The notes: generated by a model not told the origin, from the letters alone. A DNA stretch of 64,000 bases from Parazoarcus communis (GCF_003111645.1 NZ_CP022187.1:4216001-4280000); one strand, 5' to 3'; shown: positions 28,575-39,108, counted from the first letter of the stretch. Numbers and translations are program-made.

Positions 28575-28601
28575 TTGGCTGCATTTTCGGTTTGATATAA
28601 T
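28575..28601 (+). promoter_or_regulatory. Probable hemA promoter
   Basis: TATAAT at 28596-28601 is preceded by TTGGCT (15-bp spacer) or TCTTGG (17-bp spacer). It is about 30 bp before the hemA ATG, so the leader would be very short. Confidence 0.55.
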
Positions 28602-28630
28602 TTGCCCTGACGCTTGGCCCCACTTCCTGA

Positions 28631-29884
28631 ATGCAACTCTACGCTCTCGGCCTGAATCACCATACCGCACCGCTCGCGATCCGTGAGCGCGTGGCGTTTC
28701 AGCCTGAGCGGCTCGATCAGGCGCTGCATGACCTGACGCAGGGGTCGGCAGTGCGCGAGGCGGCGATTCTGTCCACCTGCAATCGCACCGAGTTGTATTT
28801 TGCCGCCGAGCAACCGCAGCACGCTGCCGACTGGCTTGCCGATTTCCATCGGCTGCCGCTTACCGAGGTTGCCCCCTATCTGTATTCGCACCCCGAGCGC
28901 GATGCCATCAGGCATGTATTCAGGGTGGCGAGCGGGCTCGATTCCATGGTGATCGGCGAGCCCCAGATCCTGGGACAGGTCAAGGACGCCGTCCGGCGCG
29001 CAGAGCAGGCCGGCACCATGGGCACCTTGCTCCACAAGCTGTTCCAGAGCACCTTCGCCGTCGCCAAGGAAGTGCGCTCGACGACGGCAATCGGGGCCAA
29101 CACGGTGTCGATGGCCGCCGCGGCGGTCAACCTCACCGAACGCATTTTCGGTCAGGTCTCCGATCAGCACGTGCTGTTCATTGGTGCGGGCGAGATGGTC
29201 GAACTCTGTGCGGCCCACTTTGCCGGCGCAAACCCCAAGTCGATGACGGTTGCCAATCGCACCGAAGAGCGCGCACTTGCGGTCGCGGGGCGGTTCGGCG
29301 CGGACACCATGCGTATCGACCGGATCGGCGAGATGCTGCCGCGCTTCGACGTCGTTGTGTCCTGTACGGCCTCGCCCTTGCCGATCGTCGGTCTGGGCAT
29401 GGCCGAACGTGCGGTCAAGGCGCGCCGTCATCGCCCGATGGTGATGGTCGATCTTGCCGTGCCGCGCGACATCGAGCCGGAGATCGCCGGGCTGGATGAT
29501 GTCTTCCTCTACACGGTCGATGACCTTGCGCAAGTGGTTGACGCCGGCATGGAGTCGCGGCAGCAGGCCGTGATCGAGGCCGAGGGCATCATCGATACGC
29601 GTGTCGATGGATTTCTGCACTGGATGCAGGTCCGCGATGCAGTACCGACCATTCGTGCCTTGCGTCAGCACGCGGAGGGTGTTCGCGAAGCCGAGGTCGA
29701 GCGCGCACTCCGTCTGCTCGCTCGCGGCGACGACCCGCAGCAGGTGCTTGAGGCGCTGTCGCATGGTCTCACCAACAAGTTGATGCACGGCCCCACGCGC
29801 TTCCTGAATCAGTCGGAAGGCGAGCAGCATGTCGAGGCCGGGCGCATCGTGCAGCGACTCTTCAATCTTCCGTCTCACCACTAG
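28631..29884 (+). CDS. hemA: Glutamyl-tRNA reductase
   Basis: This 417-residue enzyme reduces glutamyl-tRNA(Glu) to glutamate-1-semialdehyde, the first committed step of C5-pathway tetrapyrrole synthesis. Signatures are [18 protein letters not shown], the catalytic Cys in [21 protein letters not shown] and the NADPH-binding domain [16 protein letters not shown]. The C-terminal helical dimerisation domain ends RLFNLPSHH. It heads the hemA-prfA-prmC-grxD cluster. Later-pathway genes hemCDXY are about 22 kb downstream. Confidence 0.97.
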   Translation: MQLYALGLNHHTAPLAIRERVAFQPERLDQALHDLTQGSAVREAAILSTCNRTELYFAAEQPQHAADWLADFHRLPLTEVAPYLYSHPERDAIRHVFRVASGLDSMVIGEPQILGQVKDAVRRAEQAGTMGTLLHKLFQSTFAVAKEVRSTTAIGANTVSMAAAAVNLTERIFGQVSDQHVLFIGAGEMVELCAAHFAGANPKSMTVANRTEERALAVAGRFGADTMRIDRIGEMLPRFDVVVSCTASPLPIVGLGMAERAVKARRHRPMVMVDLAVPRDIEPEIAGLDDVFLYTVDDLAQVVDAGMESRQQAVIEAEGIIDTRVDGFLHWMQVRDAVPTIRALRQHAEGVREAEVERALRLLARGDDPQQVLEALSHGLTNKLMHGPTRFLNQSEGEQHVEAGRIVQRLFNLPSHH

Positions 29885-29938
29885 CCGAAGGTCGGCCGCC
29901 ACGGACGCCGAGGCGTCCGGGTGCATCTCGTTGATTCA

Positions 29939-31018
29939 ATGAAGCAGAGCATTCGCGACAAGCTGGAACATCTCACCGGGCGTCTGGAAGAGCTCGATCG
30001 CGAGCTCTCGTCGGAGGAGGGCGCGCGCGACATGAACGCGTTCCGTGATCTGTCGCGGGAGCGTGCCGAGATCGAACCGGTGGTGGCGCTGTACCATTCC
30101 TGGCGCCAGGCCGAAGCCGACTGCGAAACCGCGCGTGAGATGCTCGACGACCCCGAGATGCGTGAGCTGGGCCGAATGGAGCTGGAGTCCGGCGAGACGC
30201 GGATTGCCGAACTCGAGGATGCGCTCCAGCTTGCGCTGCTGCCGCGCGACCCGAACGACGAGCGCAACCTCTTTCTGGAGATCCGCGCCGGTACGGGCGG
30301 CGACGAGGCCGCACTGTTTGCCGGCGATCTGCTGCGCATGTACACCCGCTTCGCCGAGCGCCAGCGCTGGAAGGTCGAGATCGTGTCGGCGAACGAATCA
30401 GATCTCGGTGGCTACCGCGAGGTCATTGCGCGGGTGGTGGGCAGCGGTGCCTACTCGAAGCTGAAGTTCGAGTCGGGCGGGCACCGGGTGCAGCGTATCC
30501 CGGTCACCGAGACCCAGGGCCGCATTCACACCTCGGCGTGTACGGTGGCGGTCATGCCGGAGGCGGACGAACTCGACGCCATCGAGATCAATCCTGCCGA
30601 TCTGCGCATCGACACCTTCCGTGCCTCCGGCGCGGGCGGCCAGCACATCAACAAGACCGACTCCGCCGTGCGCATTACCCACGTACCCACCGGGCTGGTC
30701 GTGGAGTGTCAGGACGACCGGTCGCAGCACCGCAACAAGGCGCAGGCCATGGCGGTGCTGGCGGCGCGGCTCAATGATGCCCAGTTGCGCGCCCGCCAGG
30801 CCTCCGAGGCGGCAACCCGGAAAAGTCTGGTTGGCAGCGGTGACCGTTCGGAGCGCATCCGCACCTACAACTTTCCGCAGGGCAGGGTGACCGATCATCG
30901 CATCAACCTGACGCTCTACCGGCTCGATGCCGTCATGGAGGGCGATCTGGACGAACTGATCGACGCGCTGGTGCTCGAGCATCAGGCGGACCTGCTTGCT
31001 GCGCTGGCGGACGATTGA
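29939..31018 (+). CDS. prfA: Peptide chain release factor 1
   Basis: RF1 recognises UAA and UAG stop codons and triggers peptide release. The 359-residue protein starts [20 protein letters not shown]. It has the stop-codon recognition region and the universal GGQ motif (residues 233-235, [15 protein letters not shown]). It ends in the helical [23 protein letters not shown] 29939 matches known RF1 N termini; an in-frame GTG at 29921 would add six residues. The prmC gene, whose product methylates the GGQ glutamine, follows after 2 bp. Confidence 0.97.
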   Translation: MKQSIRDKLEHLTGRLEELDRELSSEEGARDMNAFRDLSRERAEIEPVVALYHSWRQAEADCETAREMLDDPEMRELGRMELESGETRIAELEDALQLALLPRDPNDERNLFLEIRAGTGGDEAALFAGDLLRMYTRFAERQRWKVEIVSANESDLGGYREVIARVVGSGAYSKLKFESGGHRVQRIPVTETQGRIHTSACTVAVMPEADELDAIEINPADLRIDTFRASGAGGQHINKTDSAVRITHVPTGLVVECQDDRSQHRNKAQAMAVLAARLNDAQLRARQASEAATRKSLVGSGDRSERIRTYNFPQGRVTDHRINLTLYRLDAVMEGDLDELIDALVLEHQADLLAALADD

Positions 31019-31020
31019 AC

Positions 31021-31857
31021 ATGAGCGCGATGGCCGACATCGCAGGAGCCCTCGGCTGGGCAAAGCAGCGCATCGACCTGATGGAGGCGCGCGTGCTGTT
31101 GCGCCACGTGCTGCAGTGCCCGGCGTCGCGCCTGATCGCGTGGCCCGAAACCACGCTTGAGTCCGCAGACTGGGCCCGTTACCGCGAGCTGGTCGAGCGC
31201 CGCGTAGCCGGCGAGCCCGTGGCCTACCTTACCGGCGAGCGCGAATTCTACGGGCGCGAATTCATGGTCACCCCTGCCGTGCTGATTCCGCGCCCGGATA
31301 CCGAACTGCTGGTCGAACTGGCCGTGGCGCACGTTTCGGGCATGCAGCGTGCGCGCTTGCTCGATCTGGGTACGGGGTCGGGCGCACTTGCCGTCACGCT
31401 TGCGCTCGAACTCGAAGGCGCGGATGTCACCGCAATCGACCGCTCGCGCGAGGCGCTGTGGGTGGCGATGGCCAATGCCGCACGTCTGGGGGCGAGCGTG
31501 TCCTTCGTGCAGAGCGACTGGTTTGCCGGGCTGGGCGAGGAGCGCTTTCAGCTCATCGTCGCCAATCCACCCTATATCGCATCGGCCGATGAGCATCTGG
31601 AGCAGGGCGACCTGCGTTTCGAGCCCCGCACCGCGCTTGCCGCCGGGCCTGCGGGTCTCGATGATCTGGCAGAAATCGTCGCCCGCGCACCGGCTCATCT
31701 GGAGGCAGAGGGCTGGCTCTTCCTTGAGCACGGCTACGATCAGGCGTCGGCCGTGCGCGGTCTGCTGGCCGATGCGGGTTTTGCCGCGATTGCCTCGTGG
31801 AAGGATCTTGCAGGTATCGAACGGGTATCAGGCGGGCGCTGGCTTGGCCGCGTCTGA
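31021..31857 (+). CDS. prmC: Release factor glutamine methyltransferase PrmC
   Basis: This 278-residue SAM-dependent enzyme methylates the Gln of the GGQ motif in RF1 and RF2. It has an N-terminal helical substrate-recognition domain and a Rossmann methyltransferase domain with FMVTPAVLIPRPDTELLVE, LLDLGTGSGALAVTLA and the catalytic NPPY motif (N182-Y185). It is in an operon directly after its substrate gene prfA. Confidence 0.96.
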   Translation: MSAMADIAGALGWAKQRIDLMEARVLLRHVLQCPASRLIAWPETTLESADWARYRELVERRVAGEPVAYLTGEREFYGREFMVTPAVLIPRPDTELLVELAVAHVSGMQRARLLDLGTGSGALAVTLALELEGADVTAIDRSREALWVAMANAARLGASVSFVQSDWFAGLGEERFQLIVANPPYIASADEHLEQGDLRFEPRTALAAGPAGLDDLAEIVARAPAHLEAEGWLFLEHGYDQASAVRGLLADAGFAAIASWKDLAGIERVSGGRWLGRV

Positions 31858-31945
31858 CGTCGTTGTTGTCTGAGTCATTGACGGTCGGCAGACGCAGGCC
31901 TAAAATTTACCCGACTATTTAACTCAACTTTTACAGGTACGAAAA

Positions 31946-32266
31946 ATGGACACTCAGGACGTCATCCGCGAACAGGTCACCACCAACCCCGTCGTGCTCT
32001 ACATGAAGGGTACGCCGCAGTTCCCGCAGTGCGGTTTTTCGTCGACCGCGGTGCAGATTCTCAGCGCCTGTGGCGTGAAGAACCTCCATACGGTGAACGT
32101 GCTCGCAGACGAAGCCATCCGCCAGGGCATCAAGCAGTTCGCCAACTGGCCGACCATTCCGCAGCTTTACGTTAACGGCGAGTTCGTCGGCGGATCGGAC
32201 ATCATGCGCGAGATGTACCAGAGCGGCGAGATGCAGCAGATGCTGAAGGATGCCGGGATCGTCTAA
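31946..32266 (+). CDS. grxD: Monothiol glutaredoxin Grx4
   Basis: This 106-residue monothiol glutaredoxin has CGFS (C29-S32), the [12 protein letters not shown] motif, [19 protein letters not shown] and a C-terminal glutathione-binding region. CGFS glutaredoxins bind a glutathione-ligated 2Fe-2S cluster, often with BolA partners, and take part in Fe-S trafficking rather than disulfide reduction. It is the last gene of the hemA-prfA-prmC-grxD cluster and is convergent with the HprK-related cassette. Confidence 0.96.
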   Translation: MDTQDVIREQVTTNPVVLYMKGTPQFPQCGFSSTAVQILSACGVKNLHTVNVLADEAIRQGIKQFANWPTIPQLYVNGEFVGGSDIMREMYQSGEMQQMLKDAGIV

Positions 32267-32314
32267 GGCTGAACCTGAGCGTCTTCAGCAGCGGAGTGTG
32301 CGCGGATTGCCCTG

Positions 32315-33406
32315 TCAGCCATGCCCTTCGCTGCTGTTGCCCATCATTCGCATGATCGCCTTGCGGCTCAGGTGGTAGGTCAGAAGGTGGGGCGGCATGC
32401 GCAGCCAGTGCGACCGCACGAACAGCAACCACAGCGCAAATCCTGAATTCGTATTCTGGGCGCGGGGATGATGAGCACGCAGTGCGCGCTCGTAGAGACT
32501 GTCCAGCAACCGCAGCCTGGCTTGCGAGGGGGCGCAGTTCTTTCGAAGCAGTTCCAGGGCTCGCGTTGCGACCGAAGTGCCAAAGACCCGTTGGTTGTAT
32601 CGGAGCGCGAGATAAAGCGGCCAGGCAAGATCAAGTTCTCTGGCGCGCTCGGCGAGTCCCGATTCGTCGAGTCCGGTTTCAATCGCTGTTTCAAGAAGAA
32701 GGTGGAAGTCGTGAAGGTCACGAAGGCCTTTTTCGAACTCGCCTTCGTGAAACAGATGTGTGGCGCAATGTATGAGCGAGTCGGCCTCGCTCAAAACGAA
32801 TGCGTTGCTTAGTCCCTCAAGAGGCCTAGCGTGACTGAACAGCTTCCCGGCGTTCAGTTGTGAGCGAGAAGTGGGCGGCAGAATTGTGTGGTGCACGTCG
32901 AGTACGACGCCACGGGTCCGGTGGATCATCGCGGGAAGCTCGTGCATCCACTGGCGATAGTAGCGCTGATCGTACTGCGAATGATGTGCGTTGCTCCAGC
33001 CGCCAAGCTTCAGCATCAGTTCGACATCAGCGATGTGCTTGCGGGGAACCATGATGTCGATGTCCCCGAGCAAGCGTCCATGCCTGACGGGCTGGCCGGA
33101 CAGGACGTAAGCGCTGCCTTTCAGGAAAACGACCGGGCAGTCTGTCTTTGCCACCGCTCGAAGAACTTCGTGAGCTTCCAGGTGAACGGCTTCATGCTGC
33201 GCGTCTGCAAGTGCCTCGTGGGCGAGCAGGAAGTCGGATATCACCTCGGGGAGTGCAGGTCCAAGTTCGTGTGTCCGCATGAGCCAAGCCAGGCGCGCGA
33301 GCAATTGCGCAGAGCGGGCGCTGGCAATGAGTTGGTCCCATTCCGTGAGACTCAGCTTGAGGCTGCGTGAGGGCTCCAGTAGAACTTCTTCAAGCATTCT
33401 GCTCAT
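32315..33406 (-). CDS. Nucleotidyltransferase-family protein (NTP_transf_5 type)
   Basis: This protein of about 363 residues has the NTP_transf_5-like pattern: LKGSAYVLSGQP (from about residue 95) and the metal-binding GDIDIMV (114-120), with later VLDVHHTILPPTSRS and HCATHLFHEGEFEKGLRDL. The fold is predicted to transfer a nucleotide to an unknown acceptor. Start 33406 (MSRMLEEVLL) gives a 17-bp overlap with the kinase gene; 33397 and 33451 are alternatives. It is the last gene of the cassette with the HprK-related kinase, PqqD-like protein and Tat-type exported protein. Its substrate is unknown. Confidence 0.8.
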   Translation of the reverse strand: MSRMLEEVLLEPSRSLKLSLTEWDQLIASARSAQLLARLAWLMRTHELGPALPEVISDFLLAHEALADAQHEAVHLEAHEVLRAVAKTDCPVVFLKGSAYVLSGQPVRHGRLLGDIDIMVPRKHIADVELMLKLGGWSNAHHSQYDQRYYRQWMHELPAMIHRTRGVVLDVHHTILPPTSRSQLNAGKLFSHARPLEGLSNAFVLSEADSLIHCATHLFHEGEFEKGLRDLHDFHLLLETAIETGLDESGLAERARELDLAWPLYLALRYNQRVFGTSVATRALELLRKNCAPSQARLRLLDSLYERALRAHHPRAQNTNSGFALWLLFVRSHWLRMPPHLLTYHLSRKAIMRMMGNSSEGHG

Positions 33407-34337
33407 TGTCCGACCGGATAAGTGATCCAAGATGGCTGATGGCTTGGTCAAGGTCCGAGTACTCCAGATCGGCCGCTTGGCAAAATTTGAACAAGCGGTC
33501 CATTACGCCGAAATGTTTGCGTGGGAGTTCGGTGAAGTTGACCACGTGCTCAGAGAGTCTTGCCAAGGCGCGTGCTCTTGGAATTGCCTCGAAACTCAGG
33601 TCTTTTCCGGAAGCGTACTTCGGAAAAATCACGCTCGTTGCCGAAGCGGTGCGCTTCATCGAATGCACGCTTTCAGTCGGTGGTCGGAATAGTGACACCG
33701 AACCCTTGCTTGTATCGAGGACGGGAGGGGAGCTCCAGGCGTCCGGCCAGCGGGCGCGAATAATGTCGATCGAGGCGTTCTTGAGACTGATCGGGCGCGG
33801 AATGGGATGGATCTGTAGCGTATCGGGGTGAATCAGCGCGAATTCATCGGAAAGAAGGCGCCAGCCTGCTGCGACAAGCGCGGCACAGAGGGTGCTCTTC
33901 CCTGCGCCCGGGATTCCGGGCAGCACGATTGCCCGATCGTCCAGTGCGATAACGGCAGCGTGGACGATCAGGAAGTTTGGGACCCTGGTCGCGATCGTCC
34001 AGTTCATGCCCCACTCAATGAGCGGAAGTGCGTGCGCTTCGGGTAGGGGGACAAATGGCTCGTGGCCATCGCTGATGAAGCGGGCTTGCGGTTTGAACAG
34101 GCTTGTCGGCCATGGTCTGCGGCCGACTTCTACATCGAGGTGAGCAAAGCCATCTTCGAGGGTGGAGGGGAATTCACCGTAGAGGCTTAGCAGTTGCCGG
34201 GCAACCTGACGGTTACGCACGCGAACTCTCGCGAGCAAGGGGCCAAGGTCGAGAATCAGACCTGGTCCGCCAAGCGCTGCGATGGTTCTCGATTCGTCGA
34301 TATTAGCGAGTTTGTCGAACGGTGTCGGGGTGCTCAA
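33390..34337 (-). CDS. HprK-related kinase A-like protein
   Basis: This 315-residue protein has a P-loop GIPGAGKST (141-149) within FLIVHAAVIALDDRAIVLPG, and a following LLSDEFALIH segment, as in HPr kinase-like enzymes. An N-terminal domain of about 120 residues is unlike true HprK, and no PTS genes are nearby. It resembles the HprK-rel-A family reported beside PqqD-like and nucleotidyltransferase genes. It probably phosphorylates a peptide, protein or carbohydrate intermediate in this cassette; the real substrate is unknown. It overlaps the PqqD-like gene by 35 bp and the downstream gene by about 17 bp. Confidence 0.78.
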   Translation of the reverse strand: MSTPTPFDKLANIDESRTIAALGGPGLILDLGPLLARVRVRNRQVARQLLSLYGEFPSTLEDGFAHLDVEVGRRPWPTSLFKPQARFISDGHEPFVPLPEAHALPLIEWGMNWTIATRVPNFLIVHAAVIALDDRAIVLPGIPGAGKSTLCAALVAAGWRLLSDEFALIHPDTLQIHPIPRPISLKNASIDIIRARWPDAWSSPPVLDTSKGSVSLFRPPTESVHSMKRTASATSVIFPKYASGKDLSFEAIPRARALARLSEHVVNFTELPRKHFGVMDRLFKFCQAADLEYSDLDQAISHLGSLIRSDNEQNA

Positions 34338-34554
34338 TGAAACCTGCCCTTGCTAGATCTTCATATAGCAGCAGCTCGGGTGCGTTTGCACTGTTCTGCA
34401 TGCGACAGTATTCCATTTCGTCAACGACGATGATCTTGCCTGTACCCAAGTCAAGCAGCGCACGTTCGCCGTCGTGCACCGCCGATGAAACAACTGACGA
34501 CTTCAAGGTGACTCGGGTGGGCGGAGCGCACCTGTCATGCTGGAGGGGGGGCAC
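34303..34554 (-). CDS. PqqD-like small protein of the HprK-related cassette
   Basis: This 83-residue protein has a PqqD-like core: VVSSAVHDGERALLDLGTGK, then IIVVDEMEYCRM, and an ending LLYEDLARAGFIEHPD. PqqD-like proteins bind peptide substrates for modifying enzymes. The usual middle helices look shortened, so the family call is moderate. It lies 18 bp after the exported-protein gene and overlaps the kinase gene, so it is clearly in the operon. It may chaperone the exported protein or another peptide. Confidence 0.6.
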   Translation of the reverse strand: MPPLQHDRCAPPTRVTLKSSVVSSAVHDGERALLDLGTGKIIVVDEMEYCRMQNSANAPELLLYEDLARAGFIEHPDTVRQTR

Positions 34555-34572
34555 TTTGCCTACCGTTCTATT

Positions 34573-35163
34573 TCAACCGGCCTCATAGGTCGATTCAAGG
34601 TAGTCCTTGATGTCCTCTCCGTCAAAGCCCGGTGTCCCGATCTTGGAAAACAATACCGTCAGGTCGGCTGTGGTAAGCGGATAACCCGAGAAAAAGCGCG
34701 TATTGAAATAGGCTGCACAGAACGCGCGATCGACGTTGATGCCACTTCCGAAGTTCTGTCCCTCATTCTTGAGGATGTGCCCGAAGGTCTGGCTGCTGCC
34801 ACCCGCGAAAACCGTGGAAAACGATGCGTTGTATACGGCCTTGACCGCGTCGCACATGCCTGAAAAGTTGTTGTTCAAGGCAGTGGAGCAGCTTCCATTG
34901 GCCTTGACTGAATTCTTCCAGAAGCCGGGCGATCTCCCCAGCGCACAAGTGAAGGTATCCGGCCTGCCAGGGCTTCCACTATTGAGCTTTCCAGACATCC
35001 AGTTTGAATATTTCTGGCAGCTGATGGACGCAAGTGCGCTTCCCGACGCGAGGGAACTCATGATGATGCCTGCCCCTGCCGCGCGTTTTAGTGCCGAACG
35101 ACGGCTCAAGCTGCCGGGCTGCTCAGGTGAGTCTTCAGAGTGCAGATCAGGTTCGTTATTCAT
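34573..35163 (-). CDS. Predicted Tat-exported Cys-containing protein
   Basis: This 196-residue protein is not of assigned function. Residues 20-26 (SRRSALK), a hydrophobic stretch and ALA near 43-45 form a Tat-like signal. Mature cysteines are C49, C73, C92, C104 and C149. The segment RSPGFWKN (78-84 region) resembles PGYWKN-type motifs of some secreted proteins. Start 35163 has GGAG six bases upstream; the longer frame to 35241 lacks this. It is first in the cassette and so may be the substrate of the PqqD-like/kinase/nucleotidyltransferase set. Base composition is less GC-rich than the neighbours. Confidence 0.65.
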   Translation of the reverse strand: MNNEPDLHSEDSPEQPGSLSRRSALKRAAGAGIIMSSLASGSALASISCQKYSNWMSGKLNSGSPGRPDTFTCALGRSPGFWKNSVKANGSCSTALNNNFSGMCDAVKAVYNASFSTVFAGGSSQTFGHILKNEGQNFGSGINVDRAFCAAYFNTRFFSGYPLTTADLTVLFSKIGTPGFDGEDIKDYLESTYEAG

Positions 35164-35533
35164 GGCGTGCTCCGGAATTTTTCTGCTGCGCATGACGCAT
35201 TTTAACAGGCGGTGCTGCGCGCTGTTTGCGGCAAAATGCACGTTTCCACGATTAGAAGCAAATTTGATGCCTTGATGCTGTGCGGTTTTGATTCAAAATG
35301 CGCCGACGCGCATTGGCATGGCGCCATGCCAGTCTTCGTTCGCGTACAACGCCCTGTATTCCTTGACCTTTCCCACGATGAATTGCAGCGCCGGGTTTGA
35401 GCGGGAAAAGCGAATCTCCATTGCACCCCGAGCCGGGCCAAGCGTGGAGGATGTATCTCTTAGGCGATAGTGTAAAAAACACCGACAGATTCGAACTGAT
35501 GGAAGGCGCTGCTGGCCAGCGGCATCCACGGAT
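35164..35533. other. Intergenic stretch with palindrome and possible gene remnant
   Basis: This is a gap of about 370 bp. It holds a minus-strand TAAAAT (35199-35204) as a possible -10 for the cassette and an 18-bp perfect palindrome, TGGCATGGCGCCATGCCA (35314-35331). It also holds a minus-strand frame (35293-35556) with a protein-like core (ALQFIVGKVKEYRALYANED) but no recognised family and overlap into the kinase gene. It may be a decayed gene. Confidence 0.4.
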
Positions 35534-36820
35534 TCAAAGGTTCGCAATCCTCGCACTCATCAGCGACAGCCGTGTAGACAGCACTTCCAGAAATGCCTTG
35601 TAGAAATGCATGCGGCAGGTGTCGGATGCGCGCTGCAGTGCGCGCGCGCGCATGGTGATGACTTCGACCTCGGTGGCGGCTTCGATTGACGCCGAGCGGA
35701 TGCCGCCGCCAGCCGAGAACAGTGCCATCTCGCCGAAGCACTCGCCGGCGCTGAGTACATTCAGCAATTTGCCCCGTTTCTTGACTCGTGCTTCGCCTTC
35801 GGCAAGAAAGCAGAAGTGATCGCCCGCTTCACCTTCCTTCATGATCATGGTGCCGGGTTGCAGGTGGCTCCATTGCGTCAGCGTGATGATCTCCCACAGT
35901 TCCGCATCGGCGAACTCGCGAAAGAAGGCAATGCTGCGCAAGGTCTGGAATTTTTCGGCTTCGGGGAGCGTCTTCCGGTCCAGCGCGATACTGCGGTTGC
36001 GAAACGCCAGTGCCAGATCGTGCGAGAACTCGGCCCAGGTCTGGTAGCGGCGGTCGAGTTCCTTTTCCATCGCGCGACGCACGATGGCGTCGAGTGCCTC
36101 GGGGATCTCGGGTCGCAGTTCGATCGGAGGCTGTGGGGTGTCGTTGGCGATGCGGTAGATCAGGCTGTAGTTGTTGTCGGCCTCGAAAGGCAGGCGGCCG
36201 GTCAGCATCTGGTACATCACCACGCCGAGCGAATAGATGTCGGTGCGATGATCCAGCGGCATCTCGCGCACCTGCTGCGGCGACATGTAGGCCGGCGAGC
36301 CGATGCCCGCGATCTGGGTGGTCTCGCTTGCCTTTTGCAGGGCCGCGCCGAAGTCCGAGATGCGGATGTCGCTGCCGTCGGGCTTGCACAGCAGGATGTT
36401 GGCGGGCTTGATGTCGCGATGGGTGACGCCCTGGTGGAAGGCGTAATCGAGCGCCCGGCTGCACTTGAAGATGATCTCGATCAGGCGCTCGAATGGCGGC
36501 AGGCTGTCGGGGCGCACCAGCGCCTCGAGCGTTCCGCCCGGCACGAACTCCATCACCACATAGGCGTCGTTATCGTCGATGACTGCATCGTAGATCTGGG
36601 CGATGTGCGGGTGGGTGAGTTTGCCGGCGAGGGCCGCCTCGTTGAGCATGAGCTGACGATAGAGGCGGCCGCGGTCGCGGTCGCTGACGAGCTCCGGATA
36701 CAGCTGCTTGAGTGCGACTTCACGCTGGTGGAAGGCGTCCCATGCCAGATAGACGGCACTGGTCGCCCCTTCGCCAAGAAGGCTGCGAATCTCGTACTTT
36801 CCGATCCGCTCCACCTGCAT
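35534..36820 (-). CDS. Ser/Thr protein kinase fused to cyclic-nucleotide-binding domain
   Basis: In this 428-residue protein, residues 8-275 form a Hanks-type kinase: LGEGATSAVYLAWD, catalytic K38, HRDIKPANILL (D136), DFGAA (D156) and activation loop GSPAYMSPQQV. Residues about 295-415 form a CRP-like cNMP-binding domain with TMIMKEGEAGDHFCFLAEGE and phosphate-binding cassette FGEMALFSAGGGIRSASIEA, which keeps the key Glu and Arg. No TM or DNA-binding domain is seen. It starts 6 bp after argH, so it is probably cotranscribed. This predicts a cAMP- or cGMP-tuned kinase; the substrate is unknown. Confidence 0.92.
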   Translation of the reverse strand: MQVERIGKYEIRSLLGEGATSAVYLAWDAFHQREVALKQLYPELVSDRDRGRLYRQLMLNEAALAGKLTHPHIAQIYDAVIDDNDAYVVMEFVPGGTLEALVRPDSLPPFERLIEIIFKCSRALDYAFHQGVTHRDIKPANILLCKPDGSDIRISDFGAALQKASETTQIAGIGSPAYMSPQQVREMPLDHRTDIYSLGVVMYQMLTGRLPFEADNNYSLIYRIANDTPQPPIELRPEIPEALDAIVRRAMEKELDRRYQTWAEFSHDLALAFRNRSIALDRKTLPEAEKFQTLRSIAFFREFADAELWEIITLTQWSHLQPGTMIMKEGEAGDHFCFLAEGEARVKKRGKLLNVLSAGECFGEMALFSAGGGIRSASIEAATEVEVITMRARALQRASDTCRMHFYKAFLEVLSTRLSLMSARIANL

Positions 36821-36826
36821 GATCCC

Positions 36827-38245
<1,419 letters not shown>

Positions 38246-38379
38246 GATGTCTGATACTTTGAGAGTGCGGGCTGAGGTGCGGTCGGCGTCGTTCGCGGTG
38301 GGCGATCGTTTTCGCCGGCCTGTGCTAGACCGACAGTATAGAGGAACGGAGCACGCTGTTTCGTCCCCAGGGTGCGGCG

Positions 38380-39108
38380 CTAAGGGCGTAACGACGCCTG
38401 CAGGCGCGATAACTGCCTCCGGCTGACGGGAACGGGTTCGCCCACTTCGTCCATCTCGAGCCAGTGGTGTCCGACCGCATCGCGCTCGATCGAGCGCACG
38501 GCTGCACGGGAGATCAGCCAGGCACGGTGAGCGCGCAGGAAACCTGCGGGCTCGAAGCGGGTTTCGAGTTCCTTCAGGCTGTCATCGACGAAGAACCGGC
38601 CCTGACGGGTGAACGCGGTCACGCCCTTGTCTTCAGCCCGGAAGGCCAGGATTTCGTCCGCAGGGACCAGGCGCGAGCGTCGTCCTGCAAGAACTGAAAG
38701 CATGGGCAAAGGTGCGCCCTGGTTTGTGGTCTGGGTGGCGCGCGTAGGGCGTTGCACCGTATGCAGCACATCGATCAATTGCGCTGCGCTGACGGGCTTG
38801 AGCAGGTATCCCGCGGCCCGTGCAGAGAACGCATCGAGCGCGAATTCGCGGTGCGCGGTGAGGAAGATCACTGCCGGCGGATTGGCGAGTTCCGCCAGCC
38901 AGTGCCCCAGCGAGATGCCATCTTCGCCCTGCATTTCGATGTCGAGGATGACAACATGAGGCACGTGCTTGCGGATGTGCTCGCGCAGGCTCTCCGCGCC
39001 ATCGGCCTCGCCGGTGATTCGGATGTCGGCTTGATTCGCCAGGAGCCGCCGCAGTCGTGCGCGCGCCAGTCGTTCGTCGTCGACGATCAGGACTTCAAGT
39101 GTCTTCAT
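38380..39108 (-). CDS. algR: LytTR response regulator, AlgR-like
   Basis: This 242-residue regulator has a receiver domain (1-120) with DDE (10-12), phospho-acceptor D56 ([10 protein letters not shown]) and K in [10 protein letters not shown] LytTR DNA-binding domain (about 135-240) follows, with [23 protein letters not shown] and [12 protein letters not shown]. It is translationally coupled to the upstream kinase gene (ATGA overlap). AlgR of Pseudomonas activates the fimU-pilVWXY1Y2E operon and alginate genes. Here the gene sits next to argH and divergent from the equivalent pilin operon. Confidence 0.87.
   Translation of the reverse strand: MKTLEVLIVDDERLARARLRRLLANQADIRITGEADGAESLREHIRKHVPHVVILDIEMQGEDGISLGHWLAELANPPAVIFLTAHREFALDAFSARAAGYLLKPVSAAQLIDVLHTVQRPTRATQTTNQGAPLPMLSVLAGRRSRLVPADEILAFRAEDKGVTAFTRQGRFFVDDSLKELETRFEPAGFLRAHRAWLISRAAVRSIERDAVGHHWLEMDEVGEPVPVSRRQLSRLQASLRP

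Larger units (their letters stand above)
28287..28630. other. Divergent intergenic region gdhB/hemA
   Basis: This 344-bp stretch has no protein gene. It holds the gdhB upstream sequence on the minus strand, a plus-strand TATAAT at 28437-28442, a candidate short RNA with terminator (28449-28541), and a second plus-strand TATAAT (28596-28601) that probably serves hemA. The 96-codon minus-strand frame at 28380-28670 crosses these signals and shows no protein features. Confidence 0.6.

Noticed and set aside
28380..28670. Minus-strand 96-codon frame upstream of hemA
   Set aside because: It crosses the terminator, both promoters and the hemA start, and shows no protein-like features.
33390..34337. 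Genuine HPr kinase/phosphorylase
   Set aside because: The P-loop matches, but there is no HPr, PTS or rapZ gene nearby, and the N-terminal domain differs. The PqqD-like and nucleotidyltransferase neighbours point to the HprK-related family.
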